From Paramacrobiotus metropolitanus (lineage: Eukaryota; Tardigrada; Eutardigrada; Parachela; Macrobiotidae), in assembly GCF_019649055.1 (NCBI RefSeq), contig NW_026570241.1, positions 1,316,501 to 1,380,500 of the forward strand: DNA of 64,000 nucleotides, written 5' to 3'. The notes beneath the pieces were generated by a model. That model did no database searches. It saw nothing but the letters and a program-made list of their open reading frames with translations, and was not told the origin of the DNA. The position numbers were made by a program, and so were the translations under genes. Of this stretch, positions 10,701 to 22,188 are shown in pieces (position 1 is the first letter of the stretch; each line of letters begins with the position of its first letter).

Positions 10701-12795
10701 TACGCCCAGAATTACAGCTTTCCTAATGTCAAAACTATGCAACAATTTTCTAGGATTATAGCTGAACTGGCCCTACTGACCAACCGCAAGGCAGCAGGAA
10801 AAATTTTCGAGGTAAACTACGACAACGACATCCAAGAGAAGATGTTGCTAATTCTTTCAAGAAAGCAAATAGGGTATCCTTCATCGGAACATCAATAATT
10901 TTAATACAAAATCATTAATTATAACTATGTATGTAATATGTACAGTATTTTGTTCATCATTAAAAGTGTATGCGTTCAGCATAATATGCTAAAAGATACT
11001 AAAACACAGATAGGTCAGTGAAATTTTTTTGCGAGAAACATATACCTTGTATTCAATTTAAACGAAAAAATATAGCGAAACCTCATCTTTTAATAGTCAA
11101 ATCACATAACCAGATCACATTGCTTTTGTTAGATCTAAATAAGTACCATGGATATTGTTAAAATAATTTCAGAAATACCCCAACCAATGCTTGCTGCGAC
11201 GCCACGCGGAGCCGTTTGCGGATGGACTGCAGCTTGCTGCCAAACACTGCACTATGGTGGAAGAGCTGGGATTCAAAAGCGGTGGTGATCCGCTCTCGCG
11301 AAATGACGTTTGTGCGTTACTGATGAAGTGCCGACCTTCTCCTGATGATCCTTATCCGACCGTAAATGTTGCATTCAAAGCCATGGTCATCAAAGCAATG
11401 CAAGCCGCTCAGTATGTTAATCCCGCAGAGGACGACAGCTCTCATTACGCTCTTGGTATGTAATAACACAATCATCTGAGCAAAAACCACGGCATACAGC
11501 GTAAATTACCGTATCGTCAATAAAAATCGCCAAACATTTTTGTAATTTCTTATCTATGCATCAACCCAGCTGGACGTAAAAGAGGAAAACTAATATCACG
11601 CAAATACTGTATTTTCCCTGTGCAATCAATGTCACCACGCTGGTGGCTTATGTTTGGCCGAATTAAGAGGATCGCCCTTAATAATCACATGTGCCGTCAG
11701 TGCCACACAATTCCGTCAAGATTAACAGCGCTTTGCAGCCGTAACAGTGAACAGTCCAATCTGTACACAAGCAGTGACACATGATTTAAACAATAAAGAA
11801 ATGTACGAGTAATGCAAGACTTAGTATGCCCGGGTTCAATTCCTAGATTGGATAACTTTTATTTTATAAAATCAAAATAAAAAAGTATAAAAATTTCAAA
11901 ATGTACCAAAAATAATTTCAATAGCCTTTTTAGATTCATCAGCTTTAAGCTTATGCTAAATAAGCTGGCTACTGTAGGAAAAAATAATAACAATAAAACA
12001 GCTATCTGTAGGTTACAAGGCTACTTAAGAAAAGCAATAAACCTCGGTTTTAAAGAAAAATAACGCTTTTCCGCCCCATTAAACTTACTACATGAAGCCA
12101 AAAGTATTTAGCGTTTCAACCGCTAAAGAAAAGTAGAAATTATGGACATTCCGCTTTTCCAAGATAGTGTCAGTGCGTTCTTAATAGGTATGAAATATTA
12201 TGCGCATATGACGTCCCCTATTCGCCGCTATGCCGACATTGTTGTGCATCGCATGCTGCTTGGACAGACATACAGCCGTCAGGAGCTTCGACGCATTATT
12301 AACCGCTGCAATGACCGCAAAGAGGCCGCAAAACGCTGCGCTGATGACAACTGGAATCTCTACATGGGTCACCATATAAAGCAGAATTTAGAATTCGCCC
12401 AGGAATTGCATCATGCGGTGATCACCGGCATCCTTCCGGCTGAGTTTGCCGTGGAGGTTTTCGTCATGGATTTTGCGATACGTAAAAAGATCTATTTGTC
12501 GCCAAGTAAAGATAAACGCATCGACAGCTGTGTGCACACACTGTCGAATGGTGTTCCAAGGCGGAACCAGTTCATTATTACGTGGAAACAACCGATGGAA
12601 CAACGACGGGGAAACAACCCAGAAACCCTGGGAGTGTGGGACGTGGTGAGCGTTCGGTTCAAGGCATCAGCGGAGATCGATCCCCGCGAATTCTCGGTAC
12701 GCATCGCTAATTTGATCAGTGGCAGCATGTTGTTTAGTGAGTGGTTTGCAGAGGCTTATCTCTTTACAGCTCGTTTTCGTGGGAAAGAAAGATGA
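7725..12795 (+). CDS. DIS3L2: DIS3L2-like 3'-5' exoribonuclease (copy II), about 780 aa
   Basis: RNase II/RNB-family exonuclease acting on cytoplasmic, typically uridylated, RNA. Exons: 7725-7733, 7832-7894, 8026-8118, 8189-8455, 8616-8775, 9029-9095, 9286-9415, 9655-10041, 10327-10432, 10562-10673, 10754-10811, 11173-11455, 12188-12795. Phases are consistent throughout. Cold-shock region: DVVILGDTNSRGAIHGDRV. The RNB core begins FTIDPPNAADKDDAVSC, with all four metal-binding aspartates, then GVHIADVSAYV, TSVYLQNETVPMLPSELVE, KYPNQCLLRRHAEP, HYALGMKYYAHMTSPIRRYAD and INRCNDRKEAAKR. The C-terminal S1-like domain ends RIANLISG, matching the DIS3L2 end. No PIN domain is present, which fits DIS3L2 rather than DIS3. 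The 89-residue exon at 8189-8455 is a linker I do not recognise. Start chosen as the only ATG that splices in phase to the cold-shock exon; more 5' sequence is possible. The 5' exons are less certain than the core. Confidence 0.85.
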
Positions 12796-13228
12796 ACACT
12801 AGACCAAGAAGATGTAGTTCTTGAAAGCCCATTCACCAATCTTTTTCATCGTTCAAAATTGCTGAATGTTTGACCTCATGATTAACGTGTGACCAATTTT
12901 GTACAAGTTCTTCATAGATTGTACCTTTTTTGAGATTCGAAGTCGTTTTGCTAGAGGGTTCTCTTTCTATTTAATGTTGTAATGTTTCATATCAGCGCAA
13001 TGCAATGATATGTTCTTACTGTAATGGTGCGTAGTGCGTTCTTTAACAATCAATACATTTACTTGTTCAGAACCGCTGATTAAAATACAACGGAAAGATT
13101 CACTAAAAATTAATAGTTTTCAAAATGCGCAATACTTAGCAGTTAACCAGTATAAATTATGCTATCTCGTCAATCTAAAAATACAAAGTCTGGTCCACGT
13201 AGGTCGCGTTCCACAATGCACACAGTAC
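12796..13228. other. Tail-to-tail spacer between DIS3L2-like copy II and protease A
   Basis: The two genes converge here. It should hold both 3' UTRs; no other feature was seen and no clear AATAAA stands close to either stop. Confidence 0.4.
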
Positions 13229-15966
13229 TTAAGTTTCTATAATTGCCAAATCACCAAGTGGTGCGGTATCGAAAATCCACGGCAGGTACGCTTGAACTTT
13301 GGTGTACAGCGACCCCACACCAACTGCGCACTGAGCGGAGCCCGCTGATACGACACCGGCCAAGTACTGAGTGTTGGTGGACTTGTCGAAGCAAAATAAC
13401 GGACCGCCACTATCTCCGATACATGCATCTTGTCCAACCACACCGCCAGCGCAAATCGTGGTGCTGGTGTTCGTTATCGCCCCGGTTGCTGGATCGCGTG
13501 CCAGAAAGCAGCGTTCGATTGCCGGATCCCTGACTGGCTGCGCAACGTAGTACAGCGGTATGACCGCAAGCCCTGCTGACGATGCACCTGTCATTTAAAA
13601 AAAATCAACATTAATTACGGTACATGGAAAGGTCACCTGAAAGTAAGCGTCAAATCTAGGCGTGTTCGTACAGAAATAAAACGGCTAGTATTCTTCGTAA
13701 TACGGGTTCTTATAACATCTGTACTTATTAATTTGTGTACGGGAAGACCACACACGAGCAGCTCGCATAATGCTAATAGCAGACGCATGGGCATGCACGC
13801 GCCGGGTGTGTGTTTCTTTCCGTACAAGTACTCAATCTCTGTGATCCAGTGCTTATCTATCTGCGAGTCACTGCATACAGTAGTTGTGCGCCATTCTTTT
13901 ATGATTAAAAAAAGCAAGAAAATAAAATCCTTTGCGATGTATTTAAACGATATTGACGGTCACTGGATTCCCCTATGGTAGACCGCCTTGCGCCAGGCGC
14001 AGATTCCTTTGTCATCACAGGCCCATCAGTAAGATTTTTTTAGAAAGGTTTAGTTGCAGACTGTGAAGTGGAAGAACGAGACAAATACATGTACAGACAA
14101 AGCTATACAAGAAATAGCTAGATGCAGCGTTAATCACAAGAACACACCATTCTGTCGTTCTGCGCTTCCTTTGTGGTCTGTTTACTTAAAATCGACTCAC
14201 TTGTACGGCCAAATCCCGATGTGGCACAAGTATCTCCAGGTTGTGGAACGAGTACGTCATTTAAACACAACCGACACGCACAAGCGGATTGACTGCGAAA
14301 ATCAATGGGCTGCGCCAGCACCAGCACGGCAATGTCGTTATCATTAGTAGCCTGAGTGAAACTTGGATGCGGAATAGCCAACAGGACATCCACTGTTTGT
14401 GCGCAGTTGCTAACAAAGTCGGGATAAAGCGGCAGACTGCTATTGGCTCGGTTACGGGAGATGACACCGATGGCCACGATGATATCATAATTGGACTGGT
14501 CAAACTGCGACACCGTGATTTCGTTAACGAGACAGTGCGCGGCGGTGATAATGGTCCGCCGGCCCACAATAGACCCACCGCACAGGTTAATCGTTCCTGT
14601 CCGTTTATCCTGGATTGTCACAGAAACCTCCAAAGAACAGTTGCGCGCCATTGATAAGTACACCCATTGGCCATTGTAGTCATATACTGAAGGATTTAGC
14701 TATTTAACTTATCGGAACCTTTAGTTCCGCGTTTGAGTGAAGTGGCATCGCAAAACAAATTACGCATTCGGAACCAACAAAATGTTTTCATCCAGAAAAC
14801 ATAAAAGATGAACAGTTCAGTTTCGGAATTTTTTCCTACCTTAGAACCATGCACGGGGTTGATTTACTGTATTGTACCCATACGCAATGAAGCGCGAACG
14901 AAGTATTCCAAAGTTAAAATGTACTGTAACTTCTCGGAATCTTTTTTGCGTTTCAGTGCGTACAATCCGTTCATGGAATTACTAGTACTTATCGCGTTCA
15001 GATAGAAGTAGTTATGGAATTATGTTATGATGTCATTTGTATGATATCATCTGGAATGCCTTCACGCCTATAGGCGTTTTCTTCCCATGAGTTTTGATTG
15101 CATAACCTGTTGTTTATGTTCTGCTATCTTTTTTGAAGCCTTTGATGTTTTGCATTCGCCACCAATATAAGCGTGATTTCATCGCGAGTTTGGGGCTGCT
15201 GTTTTAGTAGGAGCTGCTTTTTAGTTGAGAGTTTTGAGTCGAGAGAGTCACCAATAAAATCCATCGCAGTACCCGCTGCAAGAGTTTCTTCCCCTTGTAA
15301 CAATTATGTATTAACTTTAACCATGACATTTACATGGAACACTTTTTTGGTGTTTATGGAACATACTTTATGCTTCGTAAAGTAACATTTACAGCATCCT
15401 GCTGACCTGCCAGCATATTGATCCGCTTCCGTTGGGCGCTTGCAGTCCACCCACAATTTTCGAGGAAACTTTTTCAAAATTGTTGAATATAGCCGGATCA
15501 CCATTGGGAATGCCGCATTGCTGATGGACCGTGAGTGCCAGCGCGGCGCCGTGATATGGAGATGTGATAGTTTCTATTCCGTTCCCCTTGTTAGTATTCC
15601 GTTTAGAGACAGTGCTATCTGCAGGATTACCATTAGAGAACCTCTGCGTTTTACCTTAGTAATAACTATTGGAGGCTGAAAACTGTCATGCTGACCGTAA
15701 CAACAAAGCCATTCTGAACCATTGCCGAATCCGGAACAGTCTCGCGAAGCCGATAACGTATTGATTCCACATGCTTCTATACTGTGGAGTGGTATGCATT
15801 TTCCGTGGATGCCGGAATCTGACAGCAGATCCGGAACGCAAGAAACTGCTGTAGCAATCTTGAGCTCCTGGTTAACCTTAATCAGTTCCATTCCCACGAC
15901 AATGGGAATAATGCCATGGAAAATAACAACCAGTGTACGATGTAATAATGCCGATGCATTCTGCAT
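13229..15966 (-). CDS. Clip-domain trypsin-like serine protease (copy A), 427 aa, intact
   Basis: Secreted zymogen of the clip-domain family, which acts in arthropod-type extracellular proteolytic cascades. Exons in order: 15696-15966, 15407-15618, 14186-14627, 13229-13587; phases sum to 428 codons. A hydrophobic N-terminus (about residues 10-26) fits a signal peptide. The clip domain spans ~43-89 with six cysteines ending LCCYG. Activation site is SSK|IVGG after Lys144, preceded by the linker Cys of HQQCGIPNG. Catalytic triad: His192 (TAAHC), Asp259 (NDIAVL) and Ser368 (GDSGGP). An Asp six residues before the serine (QDACIGDS) predicts cleavage after Arg or Lys. The usual Trp of VSWG is Ala (VVSAGS). 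The C-terminus has the usual YLPWI. Copy C at 17.6-19.6 kb is a near twin, and 5' flanking sequence is shared (16085-16230 against 19795-19935). The natural substrate cannot be inferred. Confidence 0.9.
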
Positions 15967-16489
15967 CGTACCGCTACACTTCGAATGTTGCCGCTTGAGT
16001 ACCTACGAGATTTTTGTATTGTCATGTTCGGCGACAACGCGCAGTCCTACTGAATTCGGTTAACGTTACAATAAAAATAAAGCCTCCTACTATGTTCGGT
16101 ATGACCAAGATCAACGAACACCACAAATTTCAAGTTTTAAACGGTGCGGCCTTGTTTATCGAGCTTGAATGCTAGTGATCGTGTTGCTGATTTGTTCGTC
16201 ATGCCGCTGTATGTGAGTCGATAGTAGGTACTTCCGGTATTTCCGGTAATAATTGTTCAAAAAACCGCAGCACATTGGAATAAATCTCTACTGTAAATTT
16301 GAATTACACGATCCGTATAGTTCAGTTAATATGAGGCGCTCGCTAATATATCTGGTCAGATAGTAAAACAAAATGTAAAAGAAAACACACAGACAACAGA
16401 AGGATCGAGATACCGAACAGTTATAGAAGATTATTTGAATGTAATTGTAATAAATAAAGCTGAAAATATCATATAGAAAAATCCAAATG
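15967..16489. other. 5' flank of protease A, conserved with the 5' flank of copy C
   Basis: Bases 16085-16230 align with 19795-19935 (shared runs include GGTATGACCAAGATCAACGA and ACGGTGCGGCC). The duplication that produced copies A and C therefore included upstream sequence, which may hold shared promoter elements. No clear TATA box was identified. Confidence 0.55.
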
Positions 16490-16760
16490 GTGCAGTATCG
16501 AAAATCCATGGTAGATACGCTTGAACTTGGTGTACAGTGACTCCACACGGACTAAACAGTGAGCTGATTGAATGCCCGCTGTAACGGCACCGGCTGAGAA
16601 CTGCGTGTTGGTAGATTTGTCTACGTATAAAAAGGGACCGCCACCATACGGTTACAAGCGTCCTGTGCGGCGCCTTCATCGCACATCGAGGTTGCATTGT
16701 GTTGCTACCGCTCCAGTTGCTGAATCGCGTGCCGACGCGCGCGCAGCATACATTTATCGG
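16490..16760 (-). pseudogene. Relic of a protease C-terminal exon (copy B)
   Basis: Minus-strand homology to the last exon of proteases A and [14 protein letters not shown] is still readable, and upstream DNA matches the region encoding the active-site serine, but several indels move the frame and the GDSGG box is lost. The other protease exons are absent, except possibly the unknown exon at 17159-17449. Confidence 0.8.
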
Positions 16761-17152
16761 TTGTGCGACATGCTTTTCAGAGGAATGTCTGTTTGAGCTT
16801 CTGAGGGTGTGCTTGTCGCTGCATAATTACCACCATGAAATACGTGAAAAGGTCACTTGAATGTTCCAACTTCCAAGTGATTTAAAACTGAGACTGCACA
16901 TGTAGGGCAAAGCAGCCGCTAAGCTCTGTGCAAAACGCAAGCCTTATAAATACCTTAACACGGCAAAGTTTCCGAAAACCGTCTCAGAGTCTCGATAATT
17001 TTCTTCGTAATAGGCAAATTACGGAATGAGCCAGCAGATTCGACAATTCCAATAATGTTAACAATCAATGTTCCGTGGACATTGCATCGTCTAAACACGC
17101 TATTTTAAAAACAAATGAAATTATCGTGAAAGGCGCTCAACAGCCCTACAAA
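16761..17152. other. Spacer in the protease cluster
   Basis: Nothing recognisable; presumably decayed protease sequence or intron. Confidence 0.3.
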
Positions 17153-17158
17153 CTACAC

Positions 17159-17449
17159 CTGGAAGGCACTACGAAGACACATTCGCAGTTTGTATGAACC
17201 ACAGATCTTTTGCGGCTCCGTCCTGGCCCAGCACTCCACCGTTCCAAAACTTTCTTCGTTCGAAAAAGTCAAAGTTATTGTTTGTGCACAGTGCCCTGGC
17301 TCGTTCGGTTTAGAAGACCTCGTTGATTCATCAAATTCAACGTTCGCCATCGAAATCAGGTAGCCAGCCTCCATAATGAAGTGGTTGCTTGGAGCAAAAA
17401 TGAAAACACCGTTATATGTATTTCCAAATGAAAGTGGGCATAGTCTCAC
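17159..17449 (-). CDS. Isolated exon of unknown secreted-type domain
   Basis: An open minus-strand segment reads NGVFIFAPSNHFIMEAGYLI ... KPNEPGHCAQTITLTFS ... GTVECWARTEP ... ICGSYKLRMCLRSAFQ, followed by a plausible donor (CAG|GTGTAG). Five cysteines and alternating hydrophobics suggest an extracellular beta-rich domain; I do not recognise the family. A related but broken copy sits at 1500-1805, where it is again on the same strand as protease relics. It may be an exon of copy B, otherwise destroyed, or of a separate gene. Its own gene model is incomplete: no start or partner exons were found. Confidence 0.4.
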
Positions 17450-17615
17450 TACAAGGAATACTACACAGCTGTAGTTTCAACAAACAGCAATCAAGGACTT
17501 TACTTGTTACAATTAATGGCTCAGTAATAATTACGAGCTTGACTGGTCAACGTACAAACAGTACGAGTACACTGCTTCCCAATAGCTATATACAGTGCGG
17601 TAGATTTACATAGAG

Positions 17616-19638
17616 TTAAGCCATAACAGCCAAATCACCAAGTGGTGCGGTATCAAAAATCCACGGCAGATACGCTTGGACTTTAGTGTACAGTGACCCT
17701 ACACCCAGTGCGCACCCAACGCCCCCCGATACGATACCGGCAAGGTATTGGGTGTTCGTGGACTGGTCTAAACAGAACAAGGGACCGCCACTGTCTCCGT
17801 CGCAAGCGTCCTGTCCGACTACACCTCCAGCGCATATCGTGGTGCTTGTGTTGGTTACCGCCCCGGTTGTTGGATCGCGTGCCGACACGCAACGTCCATT
17901 GGCTGGATCCATAACTGTCTGAGCGACGTAACTGAGAGAAATGACAGCGGGTGCTGCTGATACTGTGCCTGTTATAACAGAAAAGCGATATGAAATTTGT
18001 AAAAAGGTCGCGTAAACGTTCAAGTGAAAATGGGCGGAAGTACAAGGAAATTTAAAAATACATTTAACTTCGTACACACAATTTAACGTCCATTCAAACT
18101 GTTAGGAAAACAGTGAGTAATAAAATACAGCTCGTAAATGTTTCGAAAAGGTCAAACTTCAAGCAGGAAGTTAGAAAACGAGCGAGAGAGAAAGGTAATT
18201 AGGCGAATGCTTTGCTGCACTGATAAGCACAGTCGTGCACGGTTCTGCGCTGCTCTTTTGGATTACCTGGAATTGGTTCAGCTGTACGACCGAATCCCGA
18301 AGTGACACAAGTATCCCCAGGTTGTGGACTGGTGCCGTCATTCAAGCACAACCGGCACGCACACGCGGCATGGCTGCGGAAGTCAATGGGTTGCGCCAAC
18401 ACCAGCACTGCAATGTCGTTAACGACTGCACCCAGTGTAAAGTTTGGGTGCGGAATAGCCCACTGGACAGTCAGCGCCTGTGCGCAGCCGCTAACGAAGT
18501 CAGGATAGCGCGGCAGACTGCTGTTGCCGATGTTGCGGGAGATGACCCCGATGGCCACGATGATGTTATAATTGGACTGGTTAAACTGTGACACGGTGGT
18601 TCGAACGAGACAGTGCGCGGCGGTGATGATGGTCCACATGCCCACAATGGACCCTCCACAGACAGCGGTCACATTGGTCCGTTTATCCTGGATTGTCACT
18701 GAAGCCTTCGAAGAAAATTTGCGCGGTATCAAATAATTGTGTGTAATTGTTTAACATAGGTTCTGCATATCGTGTTTATGTACGTATCTGTATGACTATA
18801 TATGTACAAAATTACTACAGTACATAACTGCTACAGCGGCTTACAAATTTTACATGCTGTTTCATAAAATTGTACGTACAAAAACTATACATAAACATTT
18901 TACATACTGTATCATAAAAATCAAAATAAATCTGTAAATGATAGTTAATTAATATGAAAGAACATTTGTATAATTCTGCTAATTAACCTGCCAGCATATT
19001 GACCCGCTTCCGTTGGGTGCTGGCACTCCTCCCACAATTTTGTGGAAGCTCTTTCGAAATCGCTGAACATGTCCGGGTCACCATTGGGAATGCCGCACTG
19101 CTGATGGAACGTCGGTCCCAGTGCGGCGCCGTGATACGGAGATGTGATATTTTCAATTCCGCTCTGCTTGTTCCGAGTAAGACTGCTCATATCTGCACAG
19201 TAAGCACTTATCACTGCATATCTACTTTTAGCATATAAACTATATACAGTACATAATATATTCAATTACCACAATTTATATCCTTATGATAAAAACTGAA
19301 AAGTGTATAAAACTGAAAACTACGAACTATGTATTTTGCTTACCGTAACAGCAAAGCCATTCTTCACCGACGCCTAACCCGGAACAGTCTTGCGAATCCG
19401 ATAGCGTTCGGATTCCACAAGCGTCTATATTATGGAACGGCAGACATTCTCCCTGGATGCCGGAACTGGGCAGTAGATCCGGAACACAGGAAACTTCTCT
19501 AGCAACCTTGAGCTCATGATTCGCATTAGCTAGTTTACCTTCCGCTACAACGGTAATTATTATGAAATGGAGAATGAGAATGACAACCAAATGCGGCAGT
19601 GGACACAATGCATTTGTCATGGTACCGCTAGACTGCAT
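17616..19638 (-). pseudogene. Clip-domain serine protease (copy C), one-base frameshift before the activation site
   Basis: Exons: 19344-19638 (hydrophobic leader and clip domain, six cysteines), 18988-19192, 18267-18705, 17616-17968. All splice sites match copy A. His (TAAHC), Asp (NDIAVL) and Ser (GDSGGP) are preserved, with QDACDGDS predicting trypsin-like specificity and the VSWG Trp replaced by Gly (IVSGGV). In exon 2, copy A reads TCCTCGAAAATTG where copy C has TCCACAAAATTG. This one-base deletion turns the expected KIVGG into KLWEE and puts the exon junction out of phase, giving an early stop in exon 3. Everything else is well kept, so this is either a very young pseudogene or a sequence error. 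If corrected it would encode a protein close to copy A in length. Confidence 0.8.
18840..18925. repeat. Short direct repeat in copy C intron
   Basis: TTTTACATGCTGTTTCATAA (from about 18850) recurs as TTTTACATACTGTATCATAA about 50 bases later, separated by a GTAC-rich spacer. Local tandem duplication. Confidence 0.5.
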
Positions 19639-21160
19639 ATGATGCTACTGAATATCGTAACCAAATCATAATATTAATTTTGATTAACAGCTTGCTCCGA
19701 ATAGAATCCGATTAATTGTCTGCATTGTCATGTTTGCGGCAACGTGCAGCAAAAGTTCTGTTCGGATTTAATGCAGCTAAATTTTCGAATATTAATGTCT
19801 TCGGTATGACCAAGATCAACGAACACATCAGCTTCAAGTTTCTAACGGTGCGGCCACACTCAATATCAAGCTGCAATGCTAGTGCTCATTTTACTCTTTT
19901 GTTCGTCCTACCGTTATATCGACGGTAGTTCTAGTAAGCGTTATTAGATGTTTGCGCCTTTAGCTAGCATGCAGCTTTGAGACTGAAGTATGTATGTACA
20001 TATCAGCTAAATATTTAAACTTAAACTTTGATATCGTGCCGGTAAAATCGCATTTAAATTACTGTGCCACAATATTCGTGTCACTCGTTTGTATGTAAAC
20101 TTACGTACATGTATATATACATATAGAACCGATCGATCAATTATATCCGCAATATTGTACATCGAAATACCAGTAGGAGCAATTTTCGGATTATTATGCA
20201 CTGTCGTTATTATGCTGCTGGCAATCCTCTCGTATGCCGACTTCACGCAGCGATCAAAATGGCAAAGACCATTGTGCATTTGAAGAAGACGGGCTAGATG
20301 CTTTGAAAACCGGAAATGCCAAAATTTGCAACCGGAAACGCAAAGCGCACACCCGGAAGCAACGTTGCTGATATTGGGAGCCTAAGAAACTGTCCGTCCA
20401 TCGTACAATTATAATTTTTTAAATCATATTGATTCTGCCAAGACGAAATGGGCGGGGTAGCCGCCATACTTACTGCTTCGAAAAGTAGTTCAACAATCTG
20501 AGTAATTATGAACACGAGTGAGTAATACAAATAAACCTGATATTACCTCTCATCTTTGTGCATTGGTTCTTCACATTACTTTCAATCTGTTTATGTACTG
20601 TATATGTACTCCCTATTAGCATTACTAGTACTTTACAAAATATTACTACTCTGCATAATTCTGCGTTTCATACACAACTGATCTCGTGAAACGTGAAAGT
20701 ATCTGTACAGTAGTACAGCAAGTAGTAATTTCGAACTGCTCTTGCCGCAGGGCGCAGGGTACCACAATTATACAAAATTTGCATCCTGATTTGTTTAGTA
20801 AAACGGTAACACGTGCAGGTTTTCTTAATGATCTCAAGCTGAATAAATTTAATCACGCAATCAAGCGGCAATGACGTGCAAACTGAAGAAGCCGCCAAAC
20901 CACAATGTACGTCAACGACGTGTCCGGCACAATATCGCACGACAAATGTCTGCCTACCTACATTCCCCAAGGCAAAGGCAGCCATCGCTGTCGTTAAATA
21001 TATAAAACAGCCGTCAGTTAAACAACCTGTGTTATTAGTGCTGCATTTCCTACTGCAAATTCATATTGCAGCATTCCTCCTTAAAACATCGAACATGTTC
21101 TTCCGAAAGTCATAAGGGAAAGGAAACGGAAACGGTTGATACGGCAATTTGACAATAATC
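19639..21160. other. 5' flank of copy C and intergenic spacer
   Basis: The first ~300 bases include the block shared with protease A (19795-19935). Beyond that I see no supported gene. An open plus-strand frame at 20089-20283 contains a hydrophobic run but lacks splice or start support. Confidence 0.4.
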
Positions 21161-22188
21161 ATGAGTTCGTATTTGTCCATCCATAATGACACCGACGACA
21201 ACTGGTATATCAAATTATCTTATGATCAAAAAGCTGTCAAAGTTGCCGGGACCATTTTAACCGTCTTTGGCACAGTGGCATCGGCGGGAGCGCTAGCCTT
21301 AAAGGTCATCGCCGTCAAAGGCGGTATGGCGGCAGCGGCTACAGCCATCGGTGCAACAACGACTGTGTTGGACACGTCCCTCTTGTCGGCGTCCAGTAAA
21401 ACGGTGGAGCTCATGACGCTGGGATTGGACGCCAGTGAGGGGCACCAAGCCAAAGATGGATCATACTGCTTACGACCAGGTAATAATGAGATCGTTCACA
21501 CAGTCTCAAGAGTATACTGAATTACATATCTGGGAAAGCGATAGCGCACAAACCCACCTTTCCCATACTGCTCAGTGGTCATCCCACTGGAGTGCTGCAT
21601 CGACGCAATGGCGCCAAATTCCGGGCGGAAGATTAACTGCAGCCGTACAAAGAAGGTGTACGATGTGCTGTTGTACCCTTACGTATACTGTACTGTATGA
21701 CAAAAAAGTGCATGTATTTCAGAAATTTAAATTGTTCTGTAAAAAACAGTAAATAAAATTTCGCTAACATTAGCAATAACCAACGTTTATCCCATACTCC
21801 TGCTATTAACTGGCAGTTCGCGCCAAAAGCGAACGCGGTTCCCTGGCGACTACTGTGTCGTATTTATACCGCAAAAAATTAAACGGTGATGAGGTACTTG
21901 CCTTTCATAATGAGCTGTTGGTTTTTTACAGGAGAGACAAAGCGGTACAAAATGAGCCTTTCCTTGTGGCAGCAGTGCAGTGCTGTGCGGTACCGATTCA
22001 ATCCGAGTGACCCCGAGGAGATCCTCATTGAGGAGTTAAAGATGCGGCCTCTCTTCAGTGGGTCGTCGGTTAATTCGGAGCGGGTGTATTATATAAAGGA
22101 ACATCTGGAACATAAATTTGCCGAGTTTTCAACGATTCGCAGAATACCGCGGCCGGAGCAATGGAATACAGCTGAACTGCAGAAGTAA
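21161..22188 (+). CDS. Unknown two-exon gene with alanine/glycine-rich hydrophobic segment
   Basis: Exons 21161-21479 and 21932-22188 join in phase (CAG|GTAATA ... ACAG|GAGAG) to give about 191 residues. An alternative in-frame ATG lies at 21149. The N-terminus (SIHNDTDDNWYIKL) is polar, followed by a long hydrophobic Ala/Gly/Thr/Val stretch (about residues 25-70, for example TVFGTVASAGALALKVIAVK) that could be one or two membrane segments or a glycine-zipper hairpin. The second exon is charged and soluble-looking (NPSDPEEILIEELK, SERVYYIKEHLEHKF) and ends at TAA 22186-22188. I recognise no family. The open reading frames and splice signals are good, but there is no second copy to test conservation. 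Confidence 0.5.

Noticed and set aside
11829-11852. tRNA B-box-like sequence GGTTCAATTCC, possible tRNA or SINE
   Set aside because: No matching A box, acceptor stem or poly-tail context within 100 bases.
12142-12187. Starting the last DIS3L2-like exon at ATG 12142
   Set aside because: The family alignment needs HYALG followed directly by MKYYAH, so the acceptor TAATAG|GT at 12187/12188 is preferred; 12142-12187 is then intron.
14628-14663. Extending protease A exon 3 upstream to a start-like Met
   Set aside because: Joining exon 2 at 14627 yields ICWQ|VSVTIQD, the expected chymotrypsin-fold sequence after IVGG, in phase.
20089-20283. Open frame with a hydrophobic run (IPVGAIFGLLCTVVIMLLAI)
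   Set aside because: No ATG context, splice support, paralog or neighbouring exon; likely chance in AT-rich DNA.
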